Source: Oscillospiraceae bacterium
GTDB lineage: Bacteria; Bacillota; Clostridia; Oscillospirales; Oscillospiraceae
Length of the DNA: 64,000 nucleotides
Direction of reading: 5' to 3'
Assembly (NCBI GenBank): GCA_024697625.1
Contig: JAILFJ010000129.1
Span: 28,182 to 92,181, forward strand
The position numbers were made by a program, and so were the translations under genes. Position 1 is the stretch's first letter; every line of letters starts with the position of its first letter. The notes under the pieces are model-generated. The model did no database searches, had not been told where the DNA came from, and saw only the letters and a list, made by a program, of their open reading frames with translations. This document shows positions 9,604 to 20,006 of this stretch, in pieces.

Positions 9604-11967
9604 ATGAACATTATGAATGATACTGACTTTCAAACTGAATACGTCCGACTTCGTCGGAGCTGGATTGAATCGCGCTTTCCGAACCTGAATGAAAAGCAGC
9701 TCGAAGCGGTCATGGCGACGGAGGGTCCGCTTCTGATTCTCGCAGGCGCAGGCAGCGGGAAAACGACGGTCCTCATCAATCGGATTGCAAATCTGCTGCG
9801 CTACGGAGCTGCCTCGGACTCGGATCATCTCCCGCCGGGTGCGTCGGAAGGAGACCTTGAAGCCTTTCAAAGCAAGGCTGCGTCGGCCGATGAAAGAGCT
9901 GTCCTCTCCCCGATTCCCCCCTGGCGGATCCTTGCCATTACGTTTACGAACAAGGCGGCCGACGAACTGAAGAACCGCCTGGAGAACATGCTCGGCGAGG
10001 ACGCGCGAGAGATCTGGGCATGCACCTTCCATTCGGCCTGTGTACGCATTCTCCGTTCGGACGCAGAGCTGCTGGGTTACGGAGCAAACTACAACATCTA
10101 TGACAGTGCCGACAGCCAGAGCCTGATGAAGAAGATCCTGAAGGAGCACGATCTGGACGAAAAGCTCTGGCCGCACCGCTCCATTCTGAACGAGATCAGC
10201 CGTGCAAAGGATGCCCGGGTTCTCCCGGAGGAGTTTTTGCTCGAGGCTTCCAGGAGTCGAGACAGCCGCAGAATGCGCATTGCAGAGCTCTATACCGAAT
10301 ACAACCGCCGCCTGTTTGCTGCCAACGCCATGGACTTCGACGATCTGATCCTGAACGCCGTGCTTGTCATGGAACGTTTTCCGGATCGTCTGCAGTACTG
10401 GCAGAGACGTTTTTCCTACATTATGGTGGACGAGTATCAGGACACCAACCAGCTGCAGGATCGGCTTCTCACCCTGCTTGCGGGCGAACACAGGAACCTC
10501 TGTGTCGTTGGCGATGACGATCAGAGCATCTACCGTTTTCGCGGCGCAACGGTAGAGAATATTCTGTCTTTTGAGCGGCGCTGGCGGGGCTGCCGTACAG
10601 TCCGGCTGGAGCAGAATTACCGCAGTACGGAGCGGATTCTGGAGGCAGCCAACAGCCTGATTCGAAACAACCGCGGCCGAAAAGGCAAGGAGCTCTGGAC
10701 CTTCCACGGTCGCGGCGATCCGGTGCAGTCCGTAACCCTCCGTGATGAGGGCGAGGAGGCTTACACCGTCGCCAACAGCATTCTGTCGGATTTTTCACAC
10801 GGGATGCGGTGGCAGGACCATGCCGTTCTCTATCGCATGAACGCACAGTCCGGCCAGCTTGAAGCTGCTCTTCGCCGGGTCGGCATCCCTTACCGGGTGA
10901 TCGGAGGCGCACGCTTCTTCGACCGTACCGAGGTCAAGGACATGCTCTCATACCTGTGTGTTGTTGCTGACACCCGGGACGAACTGCGTCTCAGCCGGAT
11001 CGTAAACGTCCCTCCGCGCGGCATCGGCGAGCGCAGTCTGGCATCGGCGCAGGCGATCGCTGCAGCAGAGAATCTCAGTCTGTTCGACGTCTTTGAGCGG
11101 GCAGACCGATATCCGGAGCTGAGCCGGGCGTCCATACGGATGCGGGAATTTGCAGGCCTTATCCGCGACCTGCAGAATTCTGTACAGGATCTGCCGCAGC
11201 TGTACGACCTGCTGTTGGAGAAGACCGGTTATCTCCTCATGCTGCAGAACGCAAAAGACGAGCGCGACCGCGACCGCGCCGACAACGTGCGGGAGCTCAA
11301 GAGCAGCATGATCGGATATCAGAAAGACTCCGGCGACAGCAGCCTTGCAGGTTATCTGGCCAGCATCGCCCTCTATACGGATCTGGACGGTCTGGAGGCG
11401 GATGAGGACTGTGTCCTGATGATGACCGTCCACAGTGCCAAGGGGCTGGAATTCCCGGTTGTCTATGTCGTTGGGATGGAGGAAAACATTTTCCCCGGCT
11501 CGCGCTCCGTCGGAGATCAGGATGAAATTGAAGAAGAGCGCCGCCTCTGTTACGTTGCCTTTACCCGCGCAAAAGAGCGCCTGATCCTGACCAGCGCCCG
11601 GCAGCGTATGCTCTTCGGCCGCAGCACTGCGAACCGGCCGAGCCGTTTTCTGGAGGAAGCCGGGCTTGCAGAGCGGAGAGGACCGCAGACGGCTGAAAAC
11701 AGACCGTACGCATCCGCACAGAAGAAAGCTCCCGAAAGCGCATCCCGCGGGACTTCACTTCCCGTATCCAAAAAGGAACGGCCGCCTGCTCCGGTGCTCT
11801 CCATCGGGCAGCGTGTCAGGCACCGCGCCTTTGGCGAGGGCAGCGTAACCATGATCACACCCATGGGTAACGACCGGCTGCTGGAGATTGAATTCGATTC
11901 TGTCGGGAAGAAAAAGCTCATGCTTAACGCAATCACCGCCTTCTTACAGCCGATTGAGAATTCATGA
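9604..11967 (+). CDS. pcrA: ATP-dependent DNA helicase PcrA/UvrD
   Basis: SF1 helicase motifs LAGAGSGKT, ITFTNKAADELKNR, VVGDDDQSIYRFRGA, QNYRST, MTVHSAKGLEFPVVYV. The track's start (9568) is a TTG inside the promoter; ATG at 9604 or 9613 is more likely. Confidence 0.93.
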   Translation: MNIMNDTDFQTEYVRLRRSWIESRFPNLNEKQLEAVMATEGPLLILAGAGSGKTTVLINRIANLLRYGAASDSDHLPPGASEGDLEAFQSKAASADERAVLSPIPPWRILAITFTNKAADELKNRLENMLGEDAREIWACTFHSACVRILRSDAELLGYGANYNIYDSADSQSLMKKILKEHDLDEKLWPHRSILNEISRAKDARVLPEEFLLEASRSRDSRRMRIAELYTEYNRRLFAANAMDFDDLILNAVLVMERFPDRLQYWQRRFSYIMVDEYQDTNQLQDRLLTLLAGEHRNLCVVGDDDQSIYRFRGATVENILSFERRWRGCRTVRLEQNYRSTERILEAANSLIRNNRGRKGKELWTFHGRGDPVQSVTLRDEGEEAYTVANSILSDFSHGMRWQDHAVLYRMNAQSGQLEAALRRVGIPYRVIGGARFFDRTEVKDMLSYLCVVADTRDELRLSRIVNVPPRGIGERSLASAQAIAAAENLSLFDVFERADRYPELSRASIRMREFAGLIRDLQNSVQDLPQLYDLLLEKTGYLLMLQNAKDERDRDRADNVRELKSSMIGYQKDSGDSSLAGYLASIALYTDLDGLEADEDCVLMMTVHSAKGLEFPVVYVVGMEENIFPGSRSVGDQDEIEEERRLCYVAFTRAKERLILTSARQRMLFGRSTANRPSRFLEEAGLAERRGPQTAENRPYASAQKKAPESASRGTSLPVSKKERPPAPVLSIGQRVRHRAFGEGSVTMITPMGNDRLLEIEFDSVGKKKLMLNAITAFLQPIENS

Positions 11968-12060
11968 TTCCGATGTTTTAATTTTATATCCTGTTCATCT
12001 ATCTCTCTTCCAGGCCGTCTATAATGCAGCAGGAACCATAACTGAATGGAGGAGTTTAAC

Positions 12061-12459
12061 TTGGACGTACAGAAGATGATTGAAAAACTGAAGGAGCTTG
12101 TGCAGAAAGGAAACGTCTCGCGCATTGTCGTCCGCCGGAACGGCAATCCCATTCTGGACATCCCGGTGAGCGTTGGTGTAGTCGGCGCCGCTGTCGGGAT
12201 CGCCGCGGCAAAGTGGGTTGTCCTTGCAGCCGTTCTCGCCACAGTCGGCTTTGGCTGCACGGTAGAGATCCAGAAGGATGACGGCGCGGTTGTGAACGTC
12301 ATGGACGAAGACAGCAACCGGAAGATTCATGAATTTGCAGCCGACACGGTGGAAAAAGTGAAAGAAACCATCCCTGTCTCCATCCACGTGGAAGTAAAGC
12401 ACGAGGACGAAGTCGCTGACGTGGAAGAGCGTGAGGAACGCAATACAGATCAGAAATAA
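12061..12459 (+). CDS. DUF4342-like small membrane-associated protein
   Basis: VQKMIEKLKELVQKGNVSRIVVRRNGNPILDIPVSVGVVGA... matches DUF4342 as I recall it; GGAGG 8 nt before TTG at 12061 suggests a TTG start rather than ATG at 12046. Confidence 0.75.
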   Translation: MDVQKMIEKLKELVQKGNVSRIVVRRNGNPILDIPVSVGVVGAAVGIAAAKWVVLAAVLATVGFGCTVEIQKDDGAVVNVMDEDSNRKIHEFAADTVEKVKETIPVSIHVEVKHEDEVADVEEREERNTDQK

Positions 12460-12489
12460 ACGGGCTGAAGTGGTCGAAGATGGTGCTGC

Positions 12490-13455
12490 ATGAAAGAACT
12501 GACTGTCGGTAAAAATGATGCCGGTCAGAGACTGGATCGTTTTGTCTCAAAATCCGTGCCTCTGCTGCCGGACAGCCTTCTGCAGAAGTATATCCGCCTC
12601 AAGAGGATCAAAGTGAATGGAAAAGCCGCCGGACGCGATCTTCGTCTGGCGGCCGGTGACATTCTGCAGCTCTACATCGGTGATGAGTTTTTCGAAGCAC
12701 CGCGGGAAGAAAACTCCTGGCGTAAGATTTCAAAGCCGCGTCTCAGTATTGTGTATGAGGATGAGAATATTCTTCTGGTCGACAAGAAACCCGGTGTGCT
12801 CTGTCACAGCGCCGGAGTCTGGGATTATAACACCCTGATTGCCAACATACAGGCTTATCTGGCCGAGAAGGGCGAGTGGCGCCCGAAGGAAGAGAATTCC
12901 TTCACACCCGCACTCTGCAACCGTATTGACCGCAACACCGGCGGGATCGTGATCGCAGCGAAGAATGCGGAGAGTCTGAGGATTCTGAATGAAAAAATCC
13001 GTACCCGGGAGATTGAGAAGAGCTACCTCTGTGTTGTCTGTGGCAGACCCAAACCACCCGAAGGCCGTCTTGAGGATGAGCTGTTTAAAGACGCTCGCAA
13101 AAACCAGGTCTATGTCAAGAAGCATCCGGAACCCGGAAGCCGCACCGCCGTCACGGATTACAGGCTGCTGGAAAGCCGCAGCGGCCTGTCTCTGTTAGAA
13201 TGCCGCATTCTGACCGGTCGGACCCACCAGATCCGTGTCCAGATGGCACACGCGGGCTGGCCGCTTCTGGGCGACGGGAAATACGGGAGGGAGTCCCTGA
13301 ACCGCCGTTACGGAGAAAGCGGACAGGCTCTGTATTCCTGGCGTCTCCGCTTCGCATTTCCAACGGATGCGGGGATCCTGAACGAATTGCGCGGGAGAGA
13401 ATTCTCGGTACCGAAGGACAGTATCGACTTTGTAAAAAAATACTTTTCAGACTGA
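12490..13455 (+). CDS. RluA-family pseudouridine synthase
   Basis: S4-like N-terminus (GQRLDRFVSK), NRIDRNTGGIVIAAK catalytic motif, GRTHQIRVQMAHAGWPLLGDGKYG. Confidence 0.9.
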   Translation: MKELTVGKNDAGQRLDRFVSKSVPLLPDSLLQKYIRLKRIKVNGKAAGRDLRLAAGDILQLYIGDEFFEAPREENSWRKISKPRLSIVYEDENILLVDKKPGVLCHSAGVWDYNTLIANIQAYLAEKGEWRPKEENSFTPALCNRIDRNTGGIVIAAKNAESLRILNEKIRTREIEKSYLCVVCGRPKPPEGRLEDELFKDARKNQVYVKKHPEPGSRTAVTDYRLLESRSGLSLLECRILTGRTHQIRVQMAHAGWPLLGDGKYGRESLNRRYGESGQALYSWRLRFAFPTDAGILNELRGREFSVPKDSIDFVKKYFSD

Positions 13456-13464
13456 TTTTGGCTC

Positions 13465-13503
13465 TAAACCTGCGGAATACATCCAGCCGCAGGTTTTAGA
13501 TTT
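13465..13503 (+). terminator. Intrinsic terminator after the RluA-family gene
   Basis: TAAACCTGCGG...CCGCAGGTTTTAG hairpin followed by ATTTCTT. Confidence 0.75.
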
Positions 13504-13509
13504 CTTAAG

Positions 13510-13538
13510 TTGCCATTATATAAGATGAAGTGTATAGT
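13510..13538 (+). promoter_or_regulatory. Promoter of the 1156-aa surface protein gene
   Basis: TTGCCA-17 nt-TATAGT. Confidence 0.65.
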
Positions 13539-13615
13539 ATTATACAGAACATAGCATACAGAGATCATTGGCTGCGGAACTGCCGCAGTCCGAGATCTAC
13601 AGGAGATGATACTTT

Positions 13616-16600
13616 ATGAAAAAAACAGAAAAGACGTTATGCACACTGCTCGCTCTGCTTCTGGTTCTCTCGTTGTCCGGCGTCTCCGCTCTGGCGGCAG
13701 GGCAGCCGCTCAGCATTCCATCCGGCTCACAGCTCAGTTTCTCCGTAACGGCTGATCCGGACGAGGACGAAGCGCAGATCCAGGCCGCTCTGTTCGGGAC
13801 AGATTACGGCTATGATGAGATGGCCGACGGATTTGAGAGCATCCCTGAGGAGGTCCTGGTCATCACGCAGGATTTTGGAAGCTACACCGGTGCTTCCCTT
13901 CCGGACTACAGCCTCAGTCTCATCGACCACCGTTTTGACGACTGGACCCGCCAGGACCTGGGATCCGGCGTCCCGATGGAAGCCGTGGTGATCCCGGAGG
14001 CGGAGATCGTCATTACGCCGCCTGCAGACTACTATGTCGCCGACCTCACTTTGAACGGCGCCTCCGTCCTGCCGCTTCTGGAAAAAGCCCATCCGAGTCT
14101 CCAGAGCAGCGAGGTATCCCTCTGGTTCTATGAGTTGCTCACCAGTGACGGCTCCGGGCTTGACAGCGACTACGTAGGGGCTTATACCGACGGAAACTAC
14201 GAACTTGGCATCCACTTCTCAAAATGTCAGGCTGAGACACCTCTCATTCGGTATGACAGCGGGATTCTCGGTTACGGCGGCCAGCTCACATGGGATGAGA
14301 ATACATTCTATTCCGAGGGCTTCCTGGTTTCGACACTTCAGGATGCCGCTGCTGCCTATGCTGCAACCTTCGGTCTGGAATTTGACGGTTTCCTGCTCAG
14401 CTATGATTACGGTCCCAGCATAAGGATCTCCGCTGGAGAGTACCTCTACCCCTATGCAGATCTTACTCTGACCGCGCAGTGGAAGCAATCGGCACTTCCT
14501 CCCGAGGAGTCCGGCACCGAGCCCGTTCTGATTCCGCCGGAGGAGCCTGTGATCGATCCATTCCCGACGCCTACACCGACACCTGCTCCGACGCCTACAC
14601 CGACACCTGCTCCCACGCCTACACCGACACCTACTCCCACGCCGGAACCGACGCCTGTTCCCCTTACGCTTCCTCAGATCAGCATACGTCCCGACGATGT
14701 CACCAAGGTCTATGACGGCACACCGCTTATCGCGGAGACCTGTTCTGTGGATGGGAACCTCAACGGTTTCACTCTGCGAAACGTCAGTGTGGACGGCAGC
14801 CTGACCAATCCGGGCTCGGCCCAGAGTGACATTGCCTATCTGGAAATGTATGATCCCTACGGCCAGCAGATTCCCACCCAGACCATATTGAACGCCATCA
14901 ACGACGGGACCATTCGCATCCAGTCCGGCGTGATTACGGTGACAAAGCGCCCCTTGACCGTCACGGCCATTTCCGGGTCTTTAACCACCCAGGGTGAGGT
15001 GAAAACAGCCGCAGAGCTCAGCACTGCAGATAATGTCTATCGGAATGGCTATAAAGCCGAAGGTCTTCTCAGCGATCATGAGCTTGTCGGCAGCTTCGTC
15101 ACCGGCAGCGGGTCCGAGAGCTTCGACACCGGAATCGATCTCAATCGGCTGCGGATCAGGATTCGCAACTCTGACTGGGATGTTACAGATTTTTATCAGA
15201 TCACTGCCGTACCCGGCCGCATCGTCATTACCAACATCGCTCCTACCCCGACGCCGACGCCCACCCCGTCAAACTACAGCCTGACGATCTCTCCCAGGTC
15301 CTATACCTGGACATACGACGGTACGGAACACCGGCTGAATGAATATACAAGCACTGCGCTTCTTGACGGCGACCGGATCAGCAGGGTCACCTTTAAGACA
15401 TCCTCTGCGATCACCAATGTCGGAGAGTGTGCCAATGAAATCCTCAATGTGGAGATCGTCTCCGCCACCGGCGCGGCCGTACCTCAGGGAAAATACAACC
15501 TTCGCTTTGCACCGGGGCTGCTCTCCGTGACAAAGCGTGACCTTACCGTCACGGCCATTTCCGGCAATCTCACGGCAAACGGCGAGGAGAAGATCGCCGC
15601 CAATCTGAGCAATCCCTATGAGGGCTTCACGAACGGTTATAAAGCGGAAGGTCTTGTAAACGGTCACAGGCTGATCGGTAACTTTGTGATCGGAAGCGGA
15701 CGTACCAGCTTCCAGACCTATATCGACACCAACAATCTCCGTATCGTAGACGCCTACGGCAATGACGTTACCGGGAATTACAACATACGCACCGTCTCTG
15801 GCATGGTAAACATCTCCGCCCCGCAGCAGACCAATGTCGCACTTACGCTGACAGCCAAATCCGGGACCTGGACTTACGACGGCAATCCGCATTCACTGAA
15901 TGAATATGAAGTGTCAGGCCTGACAGACGGAGATCAGATTGATCGCGTCAGTTTCAAATCCACCTCTGTGATCACAAACGTAGGAACGCAGGCAAATGAG
16001 ATTCAGTCCGTTGTCATCAAGTCCAGCGCAGGCGCAGTTGTCGACAACAGCAAATACAACATCCGACTGGTGCCCGGTACCCTGACGGTGACCAAGTTCC
16101 CCCTGACCCTGACTGCGGTTTCCGATTCCAAGGCCTACGACGGAAAAGCACTGAACAATAAAAACGTCAAGGCAACCGCTCTGGCAAACAGCTCACACCG
16201 GCTCAGCGCGGATTACGACATCTATGACGTGCGCGGCAACAGTATCAAGAACGGCCCGGTCGACGTCGGTGTCTACACCAAATCGATCAGCAATGTCAAG
16301 ATCCTTGCCGGTACGCAGGATGTAAGCTCCAACTATGATATCACGACTGTGGACGGTACTCTGACCATCACCGGCAGCAGCAACAGCTCCGCCGGCAGCA
16401 ACGGTAACGTCAGCGATGCCGATGCCGCTTATTACGGCAGCACCTTCACCATCCGCTCTGACGCACCTTACTCGGAATTTCAGTATCTCCTGGTAGACGG
16501 GCAGAAGGTTGCTTCTGACAACTACAGTCTGAAAGGCAGCAACACCGTCATCACCATGAAGGCCTCGTACATTCAGAGCCTGAAGGCCGGCAATCACAGC

Positions 16601-17086
16601 TACAGCATCGTCTCCAGTTCCAAAACGTCAGACGGACGCTTCACAGTCGGAAAGGCACCGAAAACCGGAGATGAGTCTAGAACGACCTTGTGGATCATCG
16701 TTCTGGTTGCTGCAGCACTGGGTGCGGGAGCAGCAGTGTACTTCCTCCTCCGCCGCGGCAGGAAGGGTCCGCGTCCTCCCCGCAGCGGAGCCGGCAAAGC
16801 GACGGGCCGCACTGCTTCCGGCTCACGCAGCAGCGGAAAACGCCCTGGCAATCCGTCCGATTCAACTCCCTCTTCCTCCCGCAGCGGTGTAAACCGGGCA
16901 TCCGATCCCGGCCGCAGGCAGAAAGCCGGAAATGCTTCGAAATCTTCGACGATCGTGGAAGACAGGGATGGATACAGTGTGGACGAGATTCTGAACACAG
17001 CCTATCCTCCCGAGAATTCTGAAAAGGATCCTACGAAGGATCTGGTTGACGGCCTGGAGATCGATCTGGACGAGTTTCGAAGCTGA
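13616..17086 (+). CDS. Cell-surface repeat protein with MBG-like domains, Thr-Pro linkers, internal APKTGD+TM segment and cytoplasmic tail
   Basis: Signal peptide (TLCTLLALLLVLSLSGVSALAAG); repeated (T/W)YDG(T/N) units and VTKR.LTVTAISG..T..GE..TAA.LS units; (TP)n linkers; TM helix WIIVLVAAALGAGAAVYFLL then RRGRKG; ~100-residue tail. Confidence 0.9.
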   Translation: MKKTEKTLCTLLALLLVLSLSGVSALAAGQPLSIPSGSQLSFSVTADPDEDEAQIQAALFGTDYGYDEMADGFESIPEEVLVITQDFGSYTGASLPDYSLSLIDHRFDDWTRQDLGSGVPMEAVVIPEAEIVITPPADYYVADLTLNGASVLPLLEKAHPSLQSSEVSLWFYELLTSDGSGLDSDYVGAYTDGNYELGIHFSKCQAETPLIRYDSGILGYGGQLTWDENTFYSEGFLVSTLQDAAAAYAATFGLEFDGFLLSYDYGPSIRISAGEYLYPYADLTLTAQWKQSALPPEESGTEPVLIPPEEPVIDPFPTPTPTPAPTPTPTPAPTPTPTPTPTPEPTPVPLTLPQISIRPDDVTKVYDGTPLIAETCSVDGNLNGFTLRNVSVDGSLTNPGSAQSDIAYLEMYDPYGQQIPTQTILNAINDGTIRIQSGVITVTKRPLTVTAISGSLTTQGEVKTAAELSTADNVYRNGYKAEGLLSDHELVGSFVTGSGSESFDTGIDLNRLRIRIRNSDWDVTDFYQITAVPGRIVITNIAPTPTPTPTPSNYSLTISPRSYTWTYDGTEHRLNEYTSTALLDGDRISRVTFKTSSAITNVGECANEILNVEIVSATGAAVPQGKYNLRFAPGLLSVTKRDLTVTAISGNLTANGEEKIAANLSNPYEGFTNGYKAEGLVNGHRLIGNFVIGSGRTSFQTYIDTNNLRIVDAYGNDVTGNYNIRTVSGMVNISAPQQTNVALTLTAKSGTWTYDGNPHSLNEYEVSGLTDGDQIDRVSFKSTSVITNVGTQANEIQSVVIKSSAGAVVDNSKYNIRLVPGTLTVTKFPLTLTAVSDSKAYDGKALNNKNVKATALANSSHRLSADYDIYDVRGNSIKNGPVDVGVYTKSISNVKILAGTQDVSSNYDITTVDGTLTITGSSNSSAGSNGNVSDADAAYYGSTFTIRSDAPYSEFQYLLVDGQKVASDNYSLKGSNTVITMKASYIQSLKAGNHSYSIVSSSKTSDGRFTVGKAPKTGDESRTTLWIIVLVAAALGAGAAVYFLLRRGRKGPRPPRSGAGKATGRTASGSRSSGKRPGNPSDSTPSSSRSGVNRASDPGRRQKAGNASKSSTIVEDRDGYSVDEILNTAYPPENSEKDPTKDLVDGLEIDLDEFRS
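14567..14638 (+). repeat. 24-bp x 3 tandem repeat encoding TPTPTPAP/TP
   Basis: ACGCCTACACCGACACCTGCTCCG / ACGCCTACACCGACACCTGCTCCC / ACGCCTACACCGACACCTACTCCC, consecutive and in frame. Confidence 0.95.
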
Positions 17087-17115
17087 GCGTGACATGAACC
17101 CAATAAATACCCCAG

Positions 17116-17159
17116 GATGAAAAACATCCGCCTTTCACAGAAAGGCGGATGTTTTCATC
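17116..17159. terminator. Bidirectional terminator between surface protein gene and rpsU
   Basis: GATGAAAAACATCCGCCTTTC-ACA-GAAAGGCGGATGTTTTCATC, near-perfect ~20-bp stem. Confidence 0.85.
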
Positions 17160-17167
17160 TTAGAGAA

Positions 17168-17353
17168 TCAGTAAAAACGTTTATTCTTATTCTTGCGCGC
17201 TGCTTCTGATTTCTTGCGGCGCTTAACGCTGGGGCTCTGGTAATACTCCTTCTTGCGCAGATCGGCAAGGACGCCGGACTTCTGGCAGCTGCGCTTGAAT
17301 CTCTTCAAAGCATTGTCCAGAGACTCATTCTCTTTCACATAGATTTCAGACAC
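17168..17353 (-). CDS. rpsU: 30S ribosomal protein S21
   Basis: [61 protein letters not shown]. Confidence 0.97.
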   Translation of the reverse strand: MSEIYVKENESLDNALKRFKRSCQKSGVLADLRKKEYYQSPSVKRRKKSEAARKNKNKRFY

Positions 17354-17456
17354 TTATTTCCCTCCCTCCAACACGTCAGAAAAACTGACGTTTCAAGGGC
17401 CAAACAATTTGGCTTAACAGAAATATTATAACGGCAAACAGAGTTCTTGTCAAGGA

Positions 17457-19961
17457 TTAGTTTGATTTTTTAAGAATCAGGTTGATGATCCTGTTCTTGA
17501 CAACGATTGTCTTGACGAGCTCTGCACCAACCATCTGTTTCTGGATCTTCTCGTCTGCCAGAGCTGTCTTTACAATTGTGTCTTCATCGGCATCGTTTGC
17601 TACCGTAATCGTAGAACGAAGCTTTCCGTTGACCTGAACTGCCATCTCGTGCTCAGCATCCACCGTCTTGCTCTCATCGTACTCCGGCCAGGACATCTGC
17701 ATGGCCATCTTCCCTTCTGCGGCAGCAAAACCGGTCTGTTCCCACATCTCCTCGGCAATGTGCGGGGCGAACGGGCTGAGCAGCAGGATCAGAGGCTTCA
17801 GGTCACCTTTCGTGCAGCCGTTGGCATAGTATGCGTTGACAAGCGTCATCAGTGCAGCAATCGCGGTGTTCATTTTGAGCTCAAGAATGTCATCTCCGAC
17901 CTTCTTGATGGTCTTGTGGATCAGCGCTTCATTCTTTGCGCTGATTCCCTGATCTTCCTTTACGAACTCCAGCAGGTTCCAGCATCGATCCAGAAAACGC
18001 TTTGAGCCTTTTACGGCTTCGTCAGACCAGGTCGCCGTTTTCTCGAAATCGCCGATAAACATGATGTACACACGCATCGTATCGGAACCGTATGCACTGA
18101 TGACGTCGTCGGGATTTACGACATTGCCGAGAGATTTGGACATCTTTACGGAAGTGCGCAGCGCCTCACTGCCATAGTGGCGGATCAGTTCCTGCTTCTC
18201 TTCCTCCGTCTCGGCATAGCCGACATAGTGCGGGTTCCGTCCCAGAATCATACCGTGAGACGTGCGCTTCTGATAGGGCTCTTTCGTGTGGACGACGCCA
18301 ATGTCATAGAGGAATTTATGCCAGAATCTGCTGTATAACAGGTGGAGCGTCGTATGCTCCATTCCGCCGTTATACCAGTCTACAGGCCCCCAGTACTCCT
18401 CTGCTTCCTTAGAGAAGGGAGCAGTGTCGTTATTCGGGTCCATATAGCGCAGATAATACCAGCAGGAGCCTGCCCAGTTCGGCATGGTGTCGGTCTCACG
18501 TTTCGCAGGTCTGCCGCATTTCGGGCAGGTTGTGTTGACCCACTCCGTCATCTTGGCCAACGGGCTCTCACCGTCATCGGTAGGTTCATAGCTTTCTACG
18601 TTGGGAAGGACCAGCGGCAGCTCGCTCTCGTCCAGGGGAACCCAGCCACAGTCCGGACACTCCACCAGAGGGATCGGTTCACCCCAGTAGCGCTGACGTG
18701 AGAAGACCCAGTCACGAAGCTTGTAGTTTACCTTCTCCTTGCCGAAGCCCTGTTCCACGACGTATTTCTTCATCGCCGGAATGGCTTCCCTGACTGTCAT
18801 TCCGTCCATGAAACCGGAGTTTACCATGATGCCGTTCTCTTTGGCGGCAAAGGCCTCCTTTGCCATGTCACCGCCCTTGACCACCTCAATGATCGGAAGG
18901 CCAAACTTCATGGCAAATTCCCAGTCGCGCTGGTCATGGCCGGGAACGCCCATGACAGCGCCGGTACCGTAGCCCATCAGGACGTAGTCAGAGATAAACA
19001 CCGGTACACTCGCACGGTTAACCGGGTTGATTGCCCGGATGCCCTGCAGCAGAACGCCGGTCTTATCCTTGTTGAGCTCACCGCGTTCAAAATCGGATTT
19101 CCGCGCAGCTTCTGTCTGATAGGCGGTCACCTCATCCCAGTTTTCGATCTGATCCTTCCACTTCTCCAGGATGGGATGCTCCGGAGAGAGAACCATGTAG
19201 GTCACGCCGTACAGCGTATCGGCACGTGTCGTGTAGACCGTGATGGTATCGCCGGTGGTCATTCTGAAATCAACCTCTACGCCGGTAGAACGGCCGATCC
19301 AGTTCTTCTGCTGAACCTTGACGCGCTCGATGTAATCCAGATCGTCAAGGTCGTCAATCAGTCTGTCTGCGTACTTTGTGATGCGCAGCATCCACTGGCT
19401 TTTCTCCTTCCGGACAACCTCGCCGCCGCATCTCTCACAGACGCCGTCAACGACCTCCTCGTTCGCCAGGCCCACTTTGCAGCTTGTACACCAGTTGATG
19501 GGCATGGTGGTCTTGTAGGCCAGACCGTGTTTGAACATCTGCAGGAAGATCCACTGCGTCCACTTATAGTAAGCCGGGTCGCTGGTGTTGACGCAGCGGT
19601 CCCAGTCAAAGCCGTAGCCCAGCATCTTAAGCTGGCGGGTAAAGTTTGCAATATTGTCCTTCGTGACAATCGCAGGGTGGATATGGTTCTTGATGGCATA
19701 GTTCTCCGTCGGCAGGCCAAATGCATCGTAGCCAATCGGGAAAATCACATTGTAGCCGTCCATCCGTTTTTTGCGTGTAACGATATCTATCGCAGTAAAC
19801 GGACGCGGATGTCCGACATGCAGGCCGGCTGCGCTCGGATACGGAAACTCAATCAGGCCGTAAAACTTCGGTCTCGGATCACCGGTTATCGCCGCATAAG
19901 GCTTCTTTTCTTCCCAGATACTCTGCCATTTACTCTCTATGGCGGCAAAATCATATTTCAT
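17457..19961 (-). CDS. leuS: Leucyl-tRNA synthetase
   Basis: [69 protein letters not shown]. Confidence 0.97.
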   Translation of the reverse strand: MKYDFAAIESKWQSIWEEKKPYAAITGDPRPKFYGLIEFPYPSAAGLHVGHPRPFTAIDIVTRKKRMDGYNVIFPIGYDAFGLPTENYAIKNHIHPAIVTKDNIANFTRQLKMLGYGFDWDRCVNTSDPAYYKWTQWIFLQMFKHGLAYKTTMPINWCTSCKVGLANEEVVDGVCERCGGEVVRKEKSQWMLRITKYADRLIDDLDDLDYIERVKVQQKNWIGRSTGVEVDFRMTTGDTITVYTTRADTLYGVTYMVLSPEHPILEKWKDQIENWDEVTAYQTEAARKSDFERGELNKDKTGVLLQGIRAINPVNRASVPVFISDYVLMGYGTGAVMGVPGHDQRDWEFAMKFGLPIIEVVKGGDMAKEAFAAKENGIMVNSGFMDGMTVREAIPAMKKYVVEQGFGKEKVNYKLRDWVFSRQRYWGEPIPLVECPDCGWVPLDESELPLVLPNVESYEPTDDGESPLAKMTEWVNTTCPKCGRPAKRETDTMPNWAGSCWYYLRYMDPNNDTAPFSKEAEEYWGPVDWYNGGMEHTTLHLLYSRFWHKFLYDIGVVHTKEPYQKRTSHGMILGRNPHYVGYAETEEEKQELIRHYGSEALRTSVKMSKSLGNVVNPDDVISAYGSDTMRVYIMFIGDFEKTATWSDEAVKGSKRFLDRCWNLLEFVKEDQGISAKNEALIHKTIKKVGDDILELKMNTAIAALMTLVNAYYANGCTKGDLKPLILLLSPFAPHIAEEMWEQTGFAAAEGKMAMQMSWPEYDESKTVDAEHEMAVQVNGKLRSTITVANDADEDTIVKTALADEKIQKQMVGAELVKTIVVKNRIINLILKKSN

Positions 19962-20006
19962 GTTTTATACTCCTCATCAGTAATATCGTACCGGATGCCC
20001 CTGTAG

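Noticed and set aside
14452-14640. GVGVGVGAG-repeat ORF on the minus strand
   Set aside because: Antisense reading of the 24-bp TPTPTPAP repeat.
14560-14665. Possible CRISPR-like array
   Set aside because: Repeats are contiguous 24-bp coding units with no spacers.
17354-17456. Possible T-box or other leader between leuS and rpsU
   Set aside because: No specifier stem or antiterminator motif seen; leuS itself follows rsfS closely, leaving no room for a T-box.
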